Shown here: positions 19,552 to 31,711 of the stretch, one piece after another
Position numbering within the stretch: the stretch's first letter is position 1
Layout: each line of letters begins with the position of its first letter
Assembly (NCBI GenBank): GCA_033064195.1
Contig: JARBJD010000031.1
Span: forward strand, 248,001-312,000
DNA from: Blattamonas nauphoetae
Lineage: Eukaryota > Preaxostyla > Oxymonadida
DNA: 64,000 nt
Direction of reading: 5' to 3'
Notes under the pieces: model-generated
Databases searched by the model: none
The model's input: the letters and a program-made list of their open reading frames with translations, nothing else
Told to the model about the DNA's origin: nothing
Position numbers and translations under genes: made by a program

Positions 19552-22500
19552 TCAATCGTTGTCATCATCAATGTTCATCTCGTCGCTCTTCTCTGAAAAC
19601 AATGAAACAAGAGGCGTGTAAGCAAGAGGCGTTGAATCAAAAATGTCTCCTCCTGTGATCTGCACACGAAGCGAGCTCCGGAAGTGTTCTCCCATCTGTG
19701 ATTGTGGAATCCGTTTCGATGGTCGGAGCTCGTGGATGTTCCCAAGCTTGAACACACAGATCGCTCCTCCTCCATCCCCTGCAAAAAGAACGTTCGGATC
19801 CGACGGATGGAACTCAATCGATGTGAATGCGCGCTCCGGATCCGATGGCGTCGATGCGATCGGATCAACCACCGATTTCGCAATGTCCCAGATCGCAATC
19901 GATCCATCGTTGTGAGCAACTGCAAACACTGTCGATGTCGTCGTCGACCACACAATGTCGTTCGGTTTCGCGTCCGCCACTGCTGGCGACGAGAACATAA
20001 GAATCGGGCCTCCTGTCGGATGGTCGTGATGCCAAAGACGAATCGTCGAGTCAATCCCACTCGACACAAAATAATCTGAATCAAACGGATTCCATCGCAC
20101 TTTCGTCACGGAGCCCATGTGGCCATAATACGTCTCAACATAATCTGCATACGAGCGCGAGCACTTGTGGATGTTCCCATCTTCCGTCCCAACAATATAG
20201 ATCGACGGATCTGCCGGACTGAAGTCAATGCATGTCCCAGCCGCCTGCCGTGACAGAAGCGAGTTCATGTACGTCTGGTGCGTCTTCGGGTTAATTCGTT
20301 TCAATTTCATCAGCTCCACTCGTTCCATACCCTTCTTCGGTTGCCATTCAAGAACTCGGCCATCCAATCCAATCGAAATGAAGTTCTCCCCACTCTCTTT
20401 CCTCTTTCCTCCTTCTCCAACTTTCGACAGCGACGACGTGCAGATCAACTCTGGAACCCCATCCGTGTGGCCATCTGTCACCGAAACCGTCGTCTTCTTC
20501 CCAATCCCAACTCCCTCTCGAGATTCTGGTGTTGTCGTCAGCAACGACACCGACGAACAACCAGGTGAATACGTCAGGAATGAGCAGAACGATTGCTTTG
20601 ATCGGATGTCGTAAATCGCAATCGATCCATCATTGAACGACGCTGCCAGAATCGATGGATGTGCTGGCGAGAAAAGAAGACTCAGAGGCGTCGAAGGGAG
20701 CGACGTGTATGACAGAATCGGATATTTCAGGTTCTTCAGAGACCAGATCAGAATCAATCCTTGAGGAAGTTGTTGAAGAAGAGATGGCGTCAGCTGCGAT
20801 TGACCATTCTTCTCCCCAACCATCCCCGAACTTGATTCATTCGATGCCATCACACTCTGGATCAGGTTCAGATTCGGTGAATATGCCGCCGCCACAATGT
20901 CGTTGTTGAACGTGTTCACTGACAGCTTCTGAACTGAATACAGCGTTGTGATCGGACACGCCGTGTCTTCCTCTTCTTCCACATCTCCAAGCAGCTTCAG
21001 TGCACTCATCCCTTCCATCCCCTTCTCTCCACTCAACGCTCCAAGAATCCCTTCCATCAATCCTCCCGACTTGTCCCCACTCTTCACTTTGCTCGTCGAT
21101 GATTCAATCAGCGATGATGGTTGTTGAGATGGACCAAGTGACCGAACCAACGTGTGAGGAACTTCCCATTTCCACAGGTTGTGGATCGTCGCCGATTTCT
21201 CACAACCATCACGATATGGAATCTTCTGAACTCCTCGGAAGATCTCAATCTCTTGTTCATAAACCGTTTCAAGAACGATCGATTCAATCACATTCAGAAT
21301 TCCTGGCAGCTTCGGATATCGCTTCAACATATTCCACGATAGTTCATTCGGATCTCGAAGCGTCCTGTTCAGTTGCTTCCCAACTGACTTCCCATCCTTC
21401 TTTCCATCTTCGTTTCCAACTGTTCCTTCTCCCTGTTCGTGATTCGATGTCGCCCGACTGTGTCCTGCTGTGCTCTCAAGATCTTTCGTCTGTCCAAATC
21501 CAATCGATTTCGTGTCGTCTTCAGGATAAACCCCACTTCGGAACGACATCCCAGACGCAATCGACGATGTTTCCAGCGCTTCGTCTTTCTTTCCATCGTC
21601 CCCATCTCCTCGCTTCGTGTTCGCTTCTGTCGGCGCCACTGATGTGTTTGTCGACGACACCGATTTGTTATCATCTTCCTCCGCTTGCTCTGCAGCTTCA
21701 AACAATTCTCGCTCTTTCTTCTTTTTCTCCTCAAGTGCTGAGTCTTCTTTGTATGCATCAAAAATAATGTGGTCGCTCGCTTGCGTCCCCTTTTCCTCTT
21801 TCACTCCATCCACAAATGAATACAGTTTCGCCAGATCCGCCGACAGCTTCTTCTTTCGTTCTGACGGGTCCAAATCATTCATTTCTTCTTCTTTCGACTG
21901 CTCCGCTCTGTCTTGAACAAGACGACGATGCAATGCTGCTGTAAACGAGAAATTAGGCCTTGTTGAGTCATGTTTAAACGTGTTGTTCATCGTAACCATC
22001 CCACGGTCACTTCGAAGTTCAGATGTCATTTGCTTCATCTTTTGAAGATATTCCTCATTCCGTTCTCGCACCTGCGATATCTTTTCTGATGTTAATAGCA
22101 TTTCTGGCGCATTCACATTCTGTTCTCCTCGTGGGCCACTGTTCGCTGGCAGTGAAACTCGATTAATCGAAAACAGGTCAAATGACTCTGTTTCTTGCAG
22201 TGTGATCACGAATTGACGATTCAGTTCCTGTTCTGTCACAGGCGTGGGTTCATCATCAAATGAAACCGGAATATTCACTATCAATTAAATAAATCAACAA
22301 GTTAAAAATCTCACACCAATCTGACGCTCCTTTGTCTGGATCTCATCATCTCCAAATGCCTGAGACGCTGCAATCGAAATAGAATCCGATTCCGATCCCT
22401 CGTTGTCCCCAAAACTCATCGTCGCCGTCGAAAGATGAGCTGACGAATCGGTCAATCCAGGAAGACGAAGCGCGCTGATCCCTGAATATTTCGATGACGA

Positions 22501-22767
22501 CATCCCCGAAACTCCAGATGACGGCTTCACCGATTGTTTCGTTCCTTTGCTCTTCACACTCTTCCTGAATCATCAAACAAACAAATCACCAAAAAATTCA
22601 CAAACAAAAACAACACACTTTCCAGTCCCATGGCCAAGAAACACATCATCTGATGTAACAAGTTGATCCGCTGAGATCTCTGACAACGACTGGGGCGGTT
22701 GTCCCGATGTCCCAACCGGGAACGCTGGATATATCGTCATCGATCCAACAATCCCAAGTTCCGGCAT
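19552..22767 (-). CDS. DNAI4: Axonemal dynein intermediate chain DNAI4 (WDR78/IC138-like)
   Basis: The main exon runs 22281-19552; upstream exons end 22291-22562 and 22618-22767. Splicing links MPELGIVGSMTIYP... to ...SVKSKGTKQSVKPSSGVSG and then NIPVSFDDEPTPVTEQEL. About 1,050 aa. The N-terminal half is charged and low in complexity; the C-terminal half is a WD40 propeller with LILIWSLKNLKYPIL, NDGSIAIYDIRSKQ, GLDGRVLEWQPKKGMERVEL, GHMGSVTKVRWNPFDSDYF, GIDSTIRLWHHDHPTGG and SIAIWDIAKS. The order and the 'DGRVLEWQ...LMKLKR' blade fit WDR78/DNAI4, the I1/f inner-arm dynein intermediate chain. A further 5' exon pair (about 22870-23130, containing MYDDRQSIASGRDSASHG) may belong to it; I could not settle the phase there. 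Confidence 0.8.
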
Positions 22768-23239
22768 ATCTGAAAAGAGTCCAAACAGAATTCATCAAAT
22801 TTCACAATATCCAACAAAAATACAAACAATAGTCAACAATAATCAACAAAATAAGTCTCAAATCTCCAAATCCCAACTCACCAATCTTCTCACGTTTTCC
22901 AGCAACACTCCAAATCCTCTCTCTCCATACGCATGTCCATCTGCTTCGTATGTGTCCGTACTGATCCCTTCTTTGTCGGCCTGATATCATCAAACAAACA
23001 TCACAATAGAATCATGGTTTATCAAAATCAACAATCAAAAACAAACCGTGTCCGCCGAGATGCCGACCCTGTCGTCCCATGTGACGCAGAATCCCGACCA
23101 GACGCAATGCTCTGCCGGTCGTCGTACATAGCCCTTGAATCAGCAATTCCAACAAATGCCCATAGAAACATTTCTCATTTCTCGAACTCCTCCTACATGA
23201 ACTATTTCTCCATATAAAACGAACTTCGTGATCCATCGT

Positions 23240-23717
23240 GAACCTATTGATTTCTTCTGTAAAATATCTCTCTTCTATTGCTCAATTGCTGATAAATTCT
23301 CCCCAAACATTCATCGACCATTTTTCTTGTCTATGAGAAGAAATTGTCCAAAATTCTCATCTCCATCATTTTTACACCAATTTTAAGAGTTTCTTTTTCG
23401 TTTTTTTCATTCAACCTTTGTTGAATGTCGAAATTCCATCTGAACATACCGTTTGACATTTCTAGCGGTTCGTGTCCTCTACCCCCCCCCCTTTCTTCGC
23501 CAATTTTAGCGTTCAGCGAACACAATTAAAATATACTGAATCAATGGAACCTCATTCTTTATCAAAGAAAGAAAAACATTTCAGAATCAAAATCATCCTC
23601 ATTCTCGTTCAAAATGTACCGATGTCAAAATATGATGTAGTCTTCTCATCCCCAAACAAGATATCAAGAAATAATGATGATTGATTTGAATGACCAAAAA
23701 AATGACAAAAGGAATAC
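23240..23717. other. Intergenic, A/T-rich, with a C homopolymer
   Basis: About 480 nt between the DNAI4 5' region and a tRNA. It is A/T-rich and holds a run of about a dozen C at roughly 23482-23493. No gene is seen. Confidence 0.5.
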
Positions 23718-23789
23718 GACCCTGGTGGGATTCGAACCCACGACCTCGAGATTAGAAATCTCACACGCTATCCACTACGCTACAGGGCC
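23718..23789 (-). tRNA. trnR(ucu): tRNA-Arg (UCU anticodon)
   Basis: 72 nt on the minus strand. The acceptor stem GGCCCTG pairs with CAGGGTC (one G-T pair). The T-arm contains GGTTCGAATCC, and the anticodon loop TTTCTAA presents TCT, reading AGA. No intron. It lies alone in an A/T-rich gap, in the same orientation as the DNAI4 gene. Confidence 0.95.
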
Positions 23790-24054
23790 GACAGTTTGGT
23801 GTTTTGCTTGGTCCTTTGCTGGGCGGGGTCTTCGTTGATTCAATTGTCTGTTGATTGATGACCTACAAATCTGCTTGGTTTCAACGTTTTTGTGATGAAA
23901 AGAGTCATTGAATTGAAACACTTTCGAAGAGACACAATACACTCAGGCATAATTCGGACAGCTGGAGTAATGACACAATCGGTGCATCGGAGCGAAGCCA
24001 TCGTCTTTTCTGGCTGATTCTTGCGTGCTCTCCTTCTCTCCTTCCTCGACTCGC

Positions 24055-27000
24055 TCACAAAGAGAGATCCAGCGGCTTTGACTCCGTCGAGAAGCATCCA
24101 GCATCCTCCAACAAACGCAACCCTTCAGCAAGTGCCTTGTCCGATCGTCCTCTGCACACAATTCGAACTGTCCACGGCTTCGGGAGTGTGTTCTTTGAAC
24201 TTGCGGAGAATCCAGGAGTGGATGGTGTGTGGCGCTGAAGAGTGAAAGATGTGTCGAAAAGGGCCTGAGGGAGGTTGGTTGTGTCGACTGACGGATGCGG
24301 CACAGAGATTTGGTCGAAAGAGAGGGGATGGGTGGGGGAGAGCGACGAGGTGGCTGGAGAATGTGAAAGAGTGAGAAGATGAAAAGGCAGAAGGCAAACC
24401 AGTTGGCTTCGGTGCTCGTCCAGTGATGACACACAGGAAGATGTCCTGCATCCAGCTTGTTGTGGCAAAGGCACGCGAGAAGAAAATGTTCGCCACGTCC
24501 CGAGTGACGTCTTCCTCCTCGTCCTCATCCTCTTCCTCTTCTTCTTCCTCCTCCTCATTCCCATCAGCCCCTCCACGGCTGATTCGCAGAAGAGCCGGCA
24601 GCTTTCGCTGGAAGAGCTTCTTCATCGTCTCGTCTTCCTCGTCGGAGTCGTCGTTGTCTCCCTTCTTCACATAAATCTTGTTCGCGCGGAGAGGAAGAGA
24701 GTAGAACCGACACCGTCGCATGGTCTCTGCAAATGAACGAGTGTCTGTGCAAACGCACCGTGTGCATCTGTAGCTGACAGGGAGGGTCCAGAAGAGAGTG
24801 TTGAAGGCCTTTGAAGAGAGCGGGATGGGGACGAAGAACGTTTGAGGCGGGATGCGATAGGCCATCGTGTGGAAGTGGATGGTGGGGACGGGAAGATACA
24901 GCGAAGTGGAGGCGGCAGTGAGATCGACAGTGGAGCGAGAGGCTGACGCTGAGGGAGAGTTGATGTCAACGGCATTCAACGAGAAGAGCTGCATGGCTTC
25001 TTCTTTTGTGTGTGTTGCCGAGTGAACACCGACTAAGAACGATACATTAGCATCGTGGAGAGCAGCAGTGACTGTAAACACAAACGTGACAGCAGAGCAC
25101 CCACCGTTCGAGTCGAGGAACGGAATGGCGCGGATGGCGGAGTGTGGAGTCTGCGGAAGGACGAGGCACGGCGAGGAAGGAAGAGCGCGAACAACAAGTC
25201 CAGAGAAGGCAAATCGGGAGGTGTTCATGAGAGCGACACGGATCGCAATTTTATTCTCGGTTGGGATGATTGTGTGTCGGCAGATGACATCAATCGGGGT
25301 CGAGCATGTCGACGAGGTCAGCAGCTGATCTGGGACCGACTCCACAAAGTTCTGGTCAGCCTGACTTGTCCTAAACTGGCTCGAGTGAAAAGCAGAATCG
25401 AAGATTGTTTTCCTTTCAGTCGACGTTGTGGGGAACGAGGCAGGTGAGGCCGAGAGTGGCTGGCCAGAACCCAGTGTTGCAGTGGCTTTGCGGATCACAG
25501 CCGCCGTCTCGGAGAGGTTCTTCACAGTTCGGACAGCCGGCGTTTGTCTGCTCAGCTCGACCGGAGACGGGATTGTTTGGAATGCAAAGGTGGCATGTGA
25601 GATGATGTCCTTCTGAAGGGGGTCTTCTGAGTTGAACATTCCCACCAGCGTCCGCGTGCGTGAAAGGTGCATCTGATCGGTGAAGTTCCATCCAGCACTC
25701 TTGCACTTCTCCAGCGTCGACAGCATCGTCGCAAGAATCGGGCTCCATTTGTTCTGCTTCTCGGCCTGTCCAATGAGCGACAGGATCACAGCCGTCGAGA
25801 GGTGGAGGAAGGGCGGGGACGACGAGGGCGGAACAAGCGCCTTGCCCATGCTGCCAATCCGAGTCGCTTCGTCGAGTTTCCTGATGCGAGGTGTTTTGAG
25901 GAGCCAGTCTGAAATGTACGGCGTGAAGAGGGAGATGGAGGCAGCAGGCACGGTGGGGATCAGAGCGAGGGAGAGGATGCGTTGAGAGAGGGCTGGGACT
26001 TGGCTGAGGGTGGAGATGAGCAGGGCTTGCGATTGGTGTTGTGATCGGGTGAAGAGGGTGATGACAGTCAGCGCGTTGACGATGGACGGCGTGCCGATGT
26101 TCTGTGGTTCAGACAGCTTCGAGATGAACACAGAAAGGTTGAACTTATACGCCCTGCGGATGATCAGCGTCGCAAAAATGCACATGAACCCTCCAAAATG
26201 GTCCTGATTGAGCGGAGCGAAGGCGAGGATGAAATCTCGCATCCAGTCGCAGATGATGCCTGCCTCTTCCGGCTTCTTTGGGAGCGGCGGAACAGCAAGC
26301 TTGTCGGGGAGGTGGCGCCTCTGAAGCATTTGAATGATTTCTGCGCCTCCTTTGGGCAGATTCTGCTGCTGTTGAGAGTTGAACCCGGGAATCGGTGCTC
26401 GGAAATCGATGTGGGTGAACACAAACTGGGTCAGAATGCGGAAGACCGTCTCCTTGTCCTGGTGGAAGAACAGAGACAGGCTGTTGGAATACACAAGTGC
26501 AAAGATGGACACGAAGAGGAGGAAGTTCTGGAACGATTTGAGGATGGGTCCGCCAGAAGTGTTGATGAACAGCCGAGACGTGATTGTGAGGAGCGCCTGC
26601 GAAGGAAGGGCAGTGGACGAGAAGCTGGGAAGGGCGTTGGACAGAGACATGATGAGGTTGTGCAGAAGTTGAGGGGACGGGGCGAACTCGCGCGAGGCGG
26701 CGACGAGGGAAAGGACAGCAAGAGTGATGGAGAGTGGCTGTGACGGCGAAGGTGACTGTTTCATCGAGAAGAATTGCAGGGAATTGAACGTTTCTTCAAC
26801 AGCAGGATGGGTGCGGATGGTCTTGTGGTCGCATGTTTTGTACACAATCTTCATCATATAGATTGTGAGGCGGAGGAGATCTGGGACGATTCCCCCGGAG
26901 CAAAGTGGTGTTAATGTTGTAATTTCCTTGAGGTACGGAAGCGTGGGTGATGAGTTGTCTCTGATCCACCCTTCTAAAATCGAATTGTATGCTTCTGCCT

Positions 27001-27839
27001 CCGACCAGTTGGCGAGGAACGAGATGAGGACATCATACAATTGTTTGACGTTTGGCGACAGTGAACGTTGAAATCTTGGCTGATATGTATATTTTTCATG
27101 CGCTGCTTGGGTTTTGACTTGAGTATACGAAATGGGAGAAGGTGGAGTTGGTGCTTTAGAATTGACTGGACTGACACTTGGCTCAGGAGTGGCACTTGGA
27201 GAAGATTTGGTAGATTCATCGAGAGATAACCGAGACATCTTCTCTGGGACAATGGCATCGAGAAATACATTGAAATTTGTGCGAAAATGCAAGAGTAACG
27301 ATGTGACAAATTGAATCCACTAGGAAGAAGTAAGGAGGGAAATAAGTAATACCGAAGGATCCCAAGACGAAGATGCGAGTGAGTTATCATTTCCATCGGT
27401 GATTTGGATGGTACTCTCCAAGAAAAGGAGTAATTCGATCCAAATGGGCTTGACCCATTCATAGGGTTCTGAGACAGCTGGAGGGAGGGGTTCCTTTGAC
27501 TTTGAGGATTTCTTGTCAATTTCTGGCTGTTCAAGTTCTGGTGGGGGAGGTTGGCTTCCATCAGGTAACTCAAAGGATGTTTGAGTGAAAAATCGAAACA
27601 ATCGAGCATTAAGTGCAGATTCTGAACGTAAAACAATCTAAATCGGTAGTAAGGATAAAGGAAAGATGAAAAATGTAATTAAAAAATCGATATAAATCAG
27701 GTTAATAAAAGAAAACCATTAGAGAGTCTTTTCCAGAATTGCGAAGATATCTGATCGCTTGGACAACATCCGCGGAATTTTGAGAATTCAACAACTTAAT
27801 AAGTGAATCAAGGTTTGTGAAATTCTGCGTATTCGCCAT
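24055..27839 (-). CDS. TPLATE-like subunit of the TSET trafficking complex
   Basis: Four exons: 27839-27717, 27637-27353, 27319-24400 and 24353-24055; introns 79, 33 and 46 nt; 1,208 aa (Arabidopsis TPLATE 1,176). The N-terminal two thirds are helical and HEAT-like (from MANTQNFTNLDSLIKLLNSQ). Residues about 760-900 look like an adaptin-type appendage sandwich (IIPTENKIAIRVALMNTSRF, then TFVFTVTAALHDANVSFLVG). Next comes YRIPPQTFFVPIPLSSKAF, resembling YKIPLTELLLPHKISPVEFF of TPLATE, and after an acidic Glu/Asp run, WTVRIVCRGRSDKALAEGL, resembling the TPLATE C-terminal platform. These resemblances are from memory and weak individually, though length and domain order agree. TSET is an ancient adaptor-like complex kept patchily outside plants. 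It is divergent from the WDR33 gene across 87 nt. Confidence 0.5.
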
Positions 27840-27926
27840 CTCGTGCTGATAAGATAAGAAATCTGGTCCGATCACCTCAACCCAATCGTCCTTCGATTGT
27901 TATAGTAAGCAAGAACACGTTATATC
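27840..27926. promoter_or_regulatory. 87-nt divergent upstream region (TPLATE-like / WDR33)
   Basis: The two start codons, 27839 (minus) and 27927 (plus), are 87 nt apart, so both promoters lie here. No recognisable box. Confidence 0.45.
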
Positions 27927-30315
27927 ATGCAACCTCAACGACTGAGTGGTCGTCGAGTTCTTGATTTTCATTCTTCTGTTATTCGTCACACTGAGGTCAA
28001 CACTTTTCTTCCTTGATTTCTTTCTTGATATTCATAGTCGTTTATCTATAATCGTCACCCATGGAGAAGAAACGCCCTATATGCAGATTCATCTTATGCA
28101 AAAGATGTTTGTTGTTTTATGTCGTCACAGTTTTCCCACAACAACTCAGCTCGGTCTACCATCGGATTACTGTGATAAACCAATGAACTCTGTCTGCACT
28201 CAGTTTGCACACTTTGCTTCTACAACCGATAAGACGCCTCTTCTGGCTGTAACGGTATGTTTTCCCAGTAATCTCATTATTCCATTTCAGTGGTCACAAG
28301 ATGGACACAGGCTCTATACAGGCAGTACAAAAGGAGAAATGGTGATGTGGAGTGGAAGTACATTCACTCATGAACACACTCATTCTGCAGATCCCACCAG
28401 CATCACGTGCATGGAATGGAACTTTAGTAACACACTTCTCGCGGCTGGGTTCCAAAATGGAAAACTAAAATTCTTCTCAAGCACACTCAATCTTGAGCGG
28501 GAAGAGAAACCTCACGGACAAAACCTCGCATCTCTCTCCTTCTCCCCATCCGCCAACATAATCGCCACCGCCTCAAACGATCAAACCGTAAAACTTTACG
28601 ATTTTGAACAACAGGCCCCAGTCATGGCCTTTGCCGACCACAAAGCTGGTGTGAAGTCGATTGACTGGCATCCGCATCTCAGTCTCCTGCTGTCTGGCGG
28701 TGCCGATAGCCTCACGTTCTTGTTCGATCTGCGCCAGAAGAAGGCTGTTCGTTGTTTGAGAGGCCACAAGGGGGATGTGACGACTGTTGACTTCAGCAGT
28801 GATGGGATGTTCTTTGCCACGGGGAGTGAGGACGAGACTGTCCTTCTGTACGACATGCGAAGTGAGATGGTTCTGTCGCGAGCAAAGACTGTCCACACGC
28901 CGCGCACACTCTCGTTCCATCCGACACAGTCGGACATCTTCCTGCTGGGAACAGACGACGGGGCACTTCTGTACTATTGCATTGATTCCACCAACACCAC
29001 CTTCCTCCACCCAGACAACATCACTGCTGGGACTCATTCGCCCCTCGTCCCAATCGATGGAGTGTCCGCTCACTCTCAGCCAGTCGCCGACGCAGCCTGG
29101 CATCCTCTCGGGACGACAGTTGCCACAACCGGAGAAGAAGGCCTGCTGAAGCTGTGGGGGAGAGCACAGCCGGGGGACGGGTTGACCGAGCGAGAGTTGG
29201 CGGGGCAGGTTGGATACACAGAACGAGAGAAGTCGAAGATCGTCACGCAGCTTGTGACGGAGCAGGAATACAACCCGGACAGCATCGCCAACCTCCACAC
29301 GGCCTATCTCGCTTCGGCCATGACGCTGCCGATCTGGACATCAAACGGCCGATCCCGAGCCACCCTTCAGAATATCAACGAAAACCCAATCTCCAAACTT
29401 CCCTTCCCGATGGTCATGAGCAACCTGCTCGGCGGGCAGACCATGTCCCTCGCCCTCCTCTCGCTTGCTGCACCGTACGCATACATCCCGTCCACCCTCG
29501 TCCCCCCATTCGTCCTCCAGAAGAAGAAAAAGCAGTCCAAAGTGAAGGAGGGTGGGCTTCGCTCGCAAAGATACGATTCGGCACAATGCCCGCACTCGTT
29601 CTCTTCAGACTATGCTCTCTTCACGCCGCCCTTCCAACACACATTCCCAGTCTCCAATCTCGGAAGGCAGACCGAAAACGAGAATGAGGAGCCAGTCGCT
29701 AGCACTCACACATCTGCCATTCTCTGCGCACACCCAACTTTCAACTCCTTCCTCGACGCTCCCAGTGCCTTCTACGCGATGATGGGATCAACAGCCGACG
29801 ACATTGTGAAGACAGGAACAGAGGCAGGAAACGAGATGGTCAGCGTGATTGGTGATGCCAAGCGAGAGAAGAGGGCCGAGAAGCTCGGAAAGGAAGAGTT
29901 GTTTGGAGGGATGGTGGGTGGCGGGATGACCGACCGGATGAAAGTGGAGTGGCAGAGTGAGAGTGAGATGAAGGAGCTCGATGTCGAAGGCAATATGGAC
30001 TTGGTGGAGATTGGGCTTGCGAAGGGCGTGTACTGCATCCAGCAGCCTCTCTACAACCACGAGTCCCCAATTGAGATCCTTACGTCGCATGCTCCTGCGT
30101 CGACCACGACACAGCCATTTTCGACGCTCGCTGCCATTGCCCTGTCCGATAACCAGGACTCGTCATCATTTACAGCCAATCCAGGCCTTCCTCCCGCCCT
30201 TCGTTCATCTCTGTTGACCTCCCCACTGCCTGGAATCAGGCTTCAGGTTGAGCATACACTCCAGATGATCAAAACGGTGAGAAGGACAGCCCAGAAACAA
30301 CTCTTCTTTGATTAA
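27927..30315 (+). CDS. WDR33: WDR33/Pfs2-like mRNA 3'-end processing factor
   Basis: Four exons: 27927-27995, 28038-28106, 28150-28254 and 28291-30315; introns 42, 43 and 36 nt (the last in frame and stop-free); 755 aa. The spliced N-terminus RRVLDFHSSVIRHTESFIYN then HPWRRNALYADSSYAKD and NPMN-like DKPMNSVCTQF aligns with the WDR33/Pfs2 leader before the propeller. WD40 blades follow: WSQDGHRLYTGSTKGEMVMW, SNDQTVKLYDFE, GHKGDVTTVDFSSDG, EDETVLLYDMR and the hallmark last blade AWHPLGTTVATTGEEGLLKL. WDR33 in CPSF recognises the AAUAAA signal together with CPSF30. The C-terminal 330 residues are lysine-, glutamate- and proline-rich without a recognised fold. Confidence 0.85.
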
Positions 30316-30586
30316 TCTTCCTTTGCACATTTCACGAAATCTTGACTTTGCTTTTTTTCCGAATTACATCCGATAAAATGTCTTTGTGAGATTTCCAATC
30401 CTCTCTGTGGCCTCTCGAATGAAAAATCATCTTGAACTTGTCAGTGAGTTTTCTCCAATTTTACAAAAACTGTGTGGTTAAATATAAGCATGAAACGTGA
30501 AAGGATGCGAATAGACGCTATTCACAAGACGCAAAAGAACGAACAATCGATAAGAAGGATATACACAGAACAGACTAAAAGAGCGT

Positions 30587-31688
30587 TCAATCCCGCTTAA
30601 ATCGGGGATACTCCTCTCCATTAAAGAAGAAATCATCAATAGCACGTCCAACAGCATTTTCCTCATGAGACCAATCCAAAACACGCTTTGCTACGCTCTT
30701 GACCTCAGCATTGGCATTTGACGGCACTGCACTGCATCCAGCATCGCGAATCATTTCAAAATCATTGCCACCATCACCCATTGTGAATACATTCGCCATA
30801 GTGCATTTGTACACGTTCTCACTGAGCCATGAGAGTCCAACTGATTTGCTGCCATCTTTTGGAATGATCTGTGAGAGGAATATCTCACAAAAAAATGGAA
30901 AAACAGACTTCACAAAAGAATGGATTGGTGATTAATGTTCGTTCTGTGGGAGGGAGCAGTTGAGACAACTCTGGGATCACCCTGAATGGAGATGATGGTA
31001 TTTACGAAGATACTTTGTTGATATAATGTCAGGATCCTCCACAATGAAGAGTTTCAATGGTCTTTGTGTTTTGCAAGCTTCTAGATATTCTTCATAGGTC
31101 ACTCTGCGGTCCTGGAATCGCGAAGATGAGAATGAGTGTGAACGATGGTAAACCTTGAGGTTGACGGACCATGCATGGTATTGATGATGTTTATTTGTTT
31201 GTGTTCCAAGAATAGTGGTCGAGTCAAAGTATAATTCAGCACAATAATTGTGCTCCTTCGCGTATTTTGTGACAATTTCAGCAGCTTCAAGGGAAACATG
31301 TTTGGAGAACAATTGTTCACTAGTTGACACTTTCACAACTTCTCCTCCTCCGCCACCTGTACAATAGAGAAAAACCTTTAAGAGGAGTGTGTGAGCAAAC
31401 CAACTGTGTACGCATCGGTTTTGTCCAAGCCAATCTTGTCGAAGGTTCTTTGAATATCGAAACACATTCGACCTAACCAAGAAAGAGGAGAAAAACTCAT
31501 ATTTGGAGAGAGATCCTACCGCTTGCGAGAACGACATGGACTCCAGATTGTTGGAGTTTGTTGAGCATGAAGGCATCAAATGGGGCAATAGTGAGATCAG
31601 TATGGAGTAATGTATCATCTAAGTCGGTGGCAAAGACTTTTATGTTCGATTTATCAGTCATTGTGAGAGTGGTGGCATTCTGGCCCAT
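30587..31688 (-). CDS. HAD-superfamily phosphatase, Cof subfamily
   Basis: Six exons with five introns. Key joins are at 31520 (donor GTAGGA), after TVG, after SVNLK, at ISTK (donor GTATCT) and after FFCE; about 300 aa. All four HAD motifs are visible: I, FATDLDDTLLHTDL near the N-terminus with the nucleophile Asp; II, VVLASGR; III, Lys in EIIPKDGSKSVGLSWL; IV, MGDGGNDFEMIRDAG. The C2-type cap lies between motifs II and III, placing it with Cof-like sugar-phosphate/FMN phosphatases common in bacteria and anaerobic protists. The start could be the ATG at 31688 or at 31661 (MTDKSNIKVFATDL). The substrate is not predictable. It is divergent from DNAI2 across only 23 nt. Confidence 0.85.
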
Positions 31689-31711
31689 TGAACGACCTCG
31701 GAACTGTTTCG
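31689..31711. promoter_or_regulatory. 23-nt gap between divergent HAD and DNAI2 starts
   Basis: Start codons at 31688 (minus) and 31712 (plus) leave 23 nt. Either the HAD protein starts at the inner ATG (31661), giving 50 nt, or the leaders overlap. Confidence 0.45.

Noticed and set aside
20228-21767. Long open frames antisense to the DNAI4 gene
   Set aside because: They are shadows of the biased codon use of the WD40 gene; no motif, and the opposite strand has a clear family match.
23840-24054. Open frame downstream of the TPLATE-like gene
   Set aside because: Basic, no motif, overlaps the C-terminal exon in another frame; likely chance.
24490-24560. Glu/Asp repeat as a microsatellite artefact
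   Set aside because: It is within the frame of a gene whose flanks on both sides match one family; acidic runs are common in this genome (DNAI2, Prp4).
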